From NCBI GenBank assembly GCA_003242505.1, contig QGUP01000013.1, forward strand, positions 1 to 14,595: DNA of 14,595 nt, written 5' to 3'. Position numbers and translations under genes: made by a program. Under the pieces are notes generated by a model. It did not search any database. It saw only the letters and a program-made list of their open reading frames with translations, and was not told the DNA's origin. This document shows, piece by piece, positions 13,634 through 14,595 of this stretch (position 1 is the first letter of the stretch; every line of letters begins with the position of its first letter). This DNA comes from Bacillota bacterium. GTDB taxonomy: Bacteria > Bacillota > Sulfobacillia > Symbiobacteriales > ZC4RG38.

Positions 13634-14595
13634 CTGGTAGACGAACGGGAAGCCGATCTCCTGCGGGTGTTGCGCTGGGTGGCCCCGGGTACCCCGTTGC
13701 GGGAGGGACTGGAGAACATCCTCCGGGCCCGGACCGGGGCCCTGATTGTGGTCGGGGACAGCCCGCAGGTTCTGGCCCTGGTGGAGGGCGGTTTCCGCAT
13801 CGACGCCGAGTTCCAGCCCTCCTACCTCTACGAACTGGCCAAGATGGACGGGGCGATCATCCTGAGCCACGACGCCCGCCGCATCCTCTACGCCAATGCC
13901 ACCCTGGTCCCGGACCCGGCCATCCCCTCCACCGAAACCGGGATGCGCCACCGGACCGCGGAGCGGGTCGCCCGGCAGACCGGGGAGCTGGTCATCGCCG
14001 TCTCCCAGCGGCGGAACATCATCTCCCTCTACCGGGGCTCCATGCGGTATGTCCTCCGGGACACCGGCATCCTCCTCACCAAGGCCAATCAGGCCCTCCA
14101 GACCCTGGAGAAGTACCGGGCGGTCCTCTCCCAGGCCCTGGTCAACCTGAGCGCCCTGGAACTGGAGGACCTGGTGACGGTGACCGACGTGGCCATGGTC
14201 CTTCAGCGCACCGAACTGGTCACCCGGATCGTCCGGGAGATCGAGCGGTACATCATCGAACTGGGGGTCGAGGGCCGGCTGGTGGCGATGCAGCTGGAAG
14301 AGCTGGTCACCGGGGTGGTGGAGGAAGGGGAGCTGATCATCCGGGACTACCTGCAGCCCGGGGAGGGCCGGACCCCGGAGTCGGTCCGGGAGGCCCTGGC
14401 CGCGAGCGGCAGCGAGATCATGGACCTGACCGCCATCGCCCGGACCCTGGGCTTCACCGGCGGCCAGGCCCTCCTGGAGACCCCCGTAACCCCCCGGGGG
14501 TACCGGATCCTCCGGAAGATCCCCCGGCTGCCCATGGGGGCCTCCGACAACCTGGTCAACCCCTTCCAAACCCTCCGGCGAACCCCCCGGCACCC
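13634..14595 (+). CDS. disA: DisA, diadenylate cyclase and DNA-integrity scanning protein (3' partial)
   Basis: About 320 of roughly 360 residues are present; the gene runs off the right edge. The diadenylate cyclase domain has APGTPLREGLENILRARTG, GALIVVGD, the catalytic KMDGAIIL (Asp72-Gly-Ala) and TGMRHRTAER (Arg105-His-Arg), which bind ATP. The linker helices (ANQALQTLEKY) and the beginning of the C-terminal region (PRGYRILRKIPRLPM) follow. DisA makes c-di-AMP while scanning DNA and stops at branched structures; RadA is known to modulate it in Bacillus. No ATG, GTG or TTG lies in frame at the expected position. CTG at 13634, after GGAAGGGGGTG (13616-13626), is my best start; GTG 13667 or TTG 13670 would lose 11-12 residues. 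The last 13 or so residues stop resembling DisA, probably because of sequence error at the edge. Confidence 0.9.
   Translation, partial: MVDEREADLLRVLRWVAPGTPLREGLENILRARTGALIVVGDSPQVLALVEGGFRIDAEFQPSYLYELAKMDGAIILSHDARRILYANATLVPDPAIPSTETGMRHRTAERVARQTGELVIAVSQRRNIISLYRGSMRYVLRDTGILLTKANQALQTLEKYRAVLSQALVNLSALELEDLVTVTDVAMVLQRTELVTRIVREIERYIIELGVEGRLVAMQLEELVTGVVEEGELIIRDYLQPGEGRTPESVREALAASGSEIMDLTAIARTLGFTGGQALLETPVTPRGYRILRKIPRLPMGASDNLVNPFQTLRRTPRH

Overview
The window looks like a piece of a very GC-rich (roughly 70%), Gram-positive-type genome, most likely a thermophilic or anaerobic high-GC Firmicute of the Symbiobacterium/Thermaerobacter sort. The lineage is inferred from the gene order ctsR-mcsA-mcsB-clpC ... 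radA-disA, which is typical of Firmicutes, together with strong GC codon bias, frequent GTG/TTG starts and a tungsten-type aldehyde ferredoxin oxidoreductase. All recognised genes are on the + strand. Both window edges look like contig ends: a near-perfect fold-back inverted repeat lies at the left edge, and the reading of disA decays at the right edge.

Left part (1-5744). After a possible tail of an upstream gene (to 89) and a roughly 295-nt gene-free leader comes an EF-G-like translational GTPase (385-2460). Its G-motifs are those of the EF-G-2-like subgroup, including Tyr in place of the catalytic His. A 12-bp perfect hairpin separates it from a complete AOR-family oxidoreductase (2519-4408). 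A good intrinsic terminator (4466-4502) follows, then an RlmI/YwbD-type 23S rRNA cytosine methyltransferase (4569-5744).

Centre (5745-10751). This is a class III heat-shock operon. A TATAAT promoter is followed by an almost consensus CtsR heptamer pair (GGTCAAA-GAA-AGTCAAG, 5975-5991) located just after the expected transcription start. The genes are ctsR (TTG start), mcsA, mcsB (14-nt overlap with mcsA) and clpC. Together they encode the repressor, the zinc-finger adaptor/activator, the protein-arginine kinase and the AAA+ unfoldase that feeds pArg-marked proteins to ClpP (clpP is not in the window). The 158-nt gap in front of clpC holds unexplained direct repeats.

Right part (10752-14595). 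A strong hairpin followed by T4 after clpC partly separates the proteolysis block from a second block: a divergent NIF3-like metal protein, a 105-residue protein I do not recognise, radA (DNA repair and recombination ATPase) and the 5' part of disA (diadenylate cyclase, c-di-AMP synthesis and DNA-integrity checkpoint). The disA gene has no ATG/GTG/TTG at the expected place and seems to use CTG, or a GTG/TTG 11-12 codons later.

I did not find a clearly new multi-gene defence or mobile system. The items most worth checking are the repeat array before clpC, the NIF3-like plus unknown gene pair inserted between clpC and radA, the unusual disA start, and the EF-G variant next to AOR.
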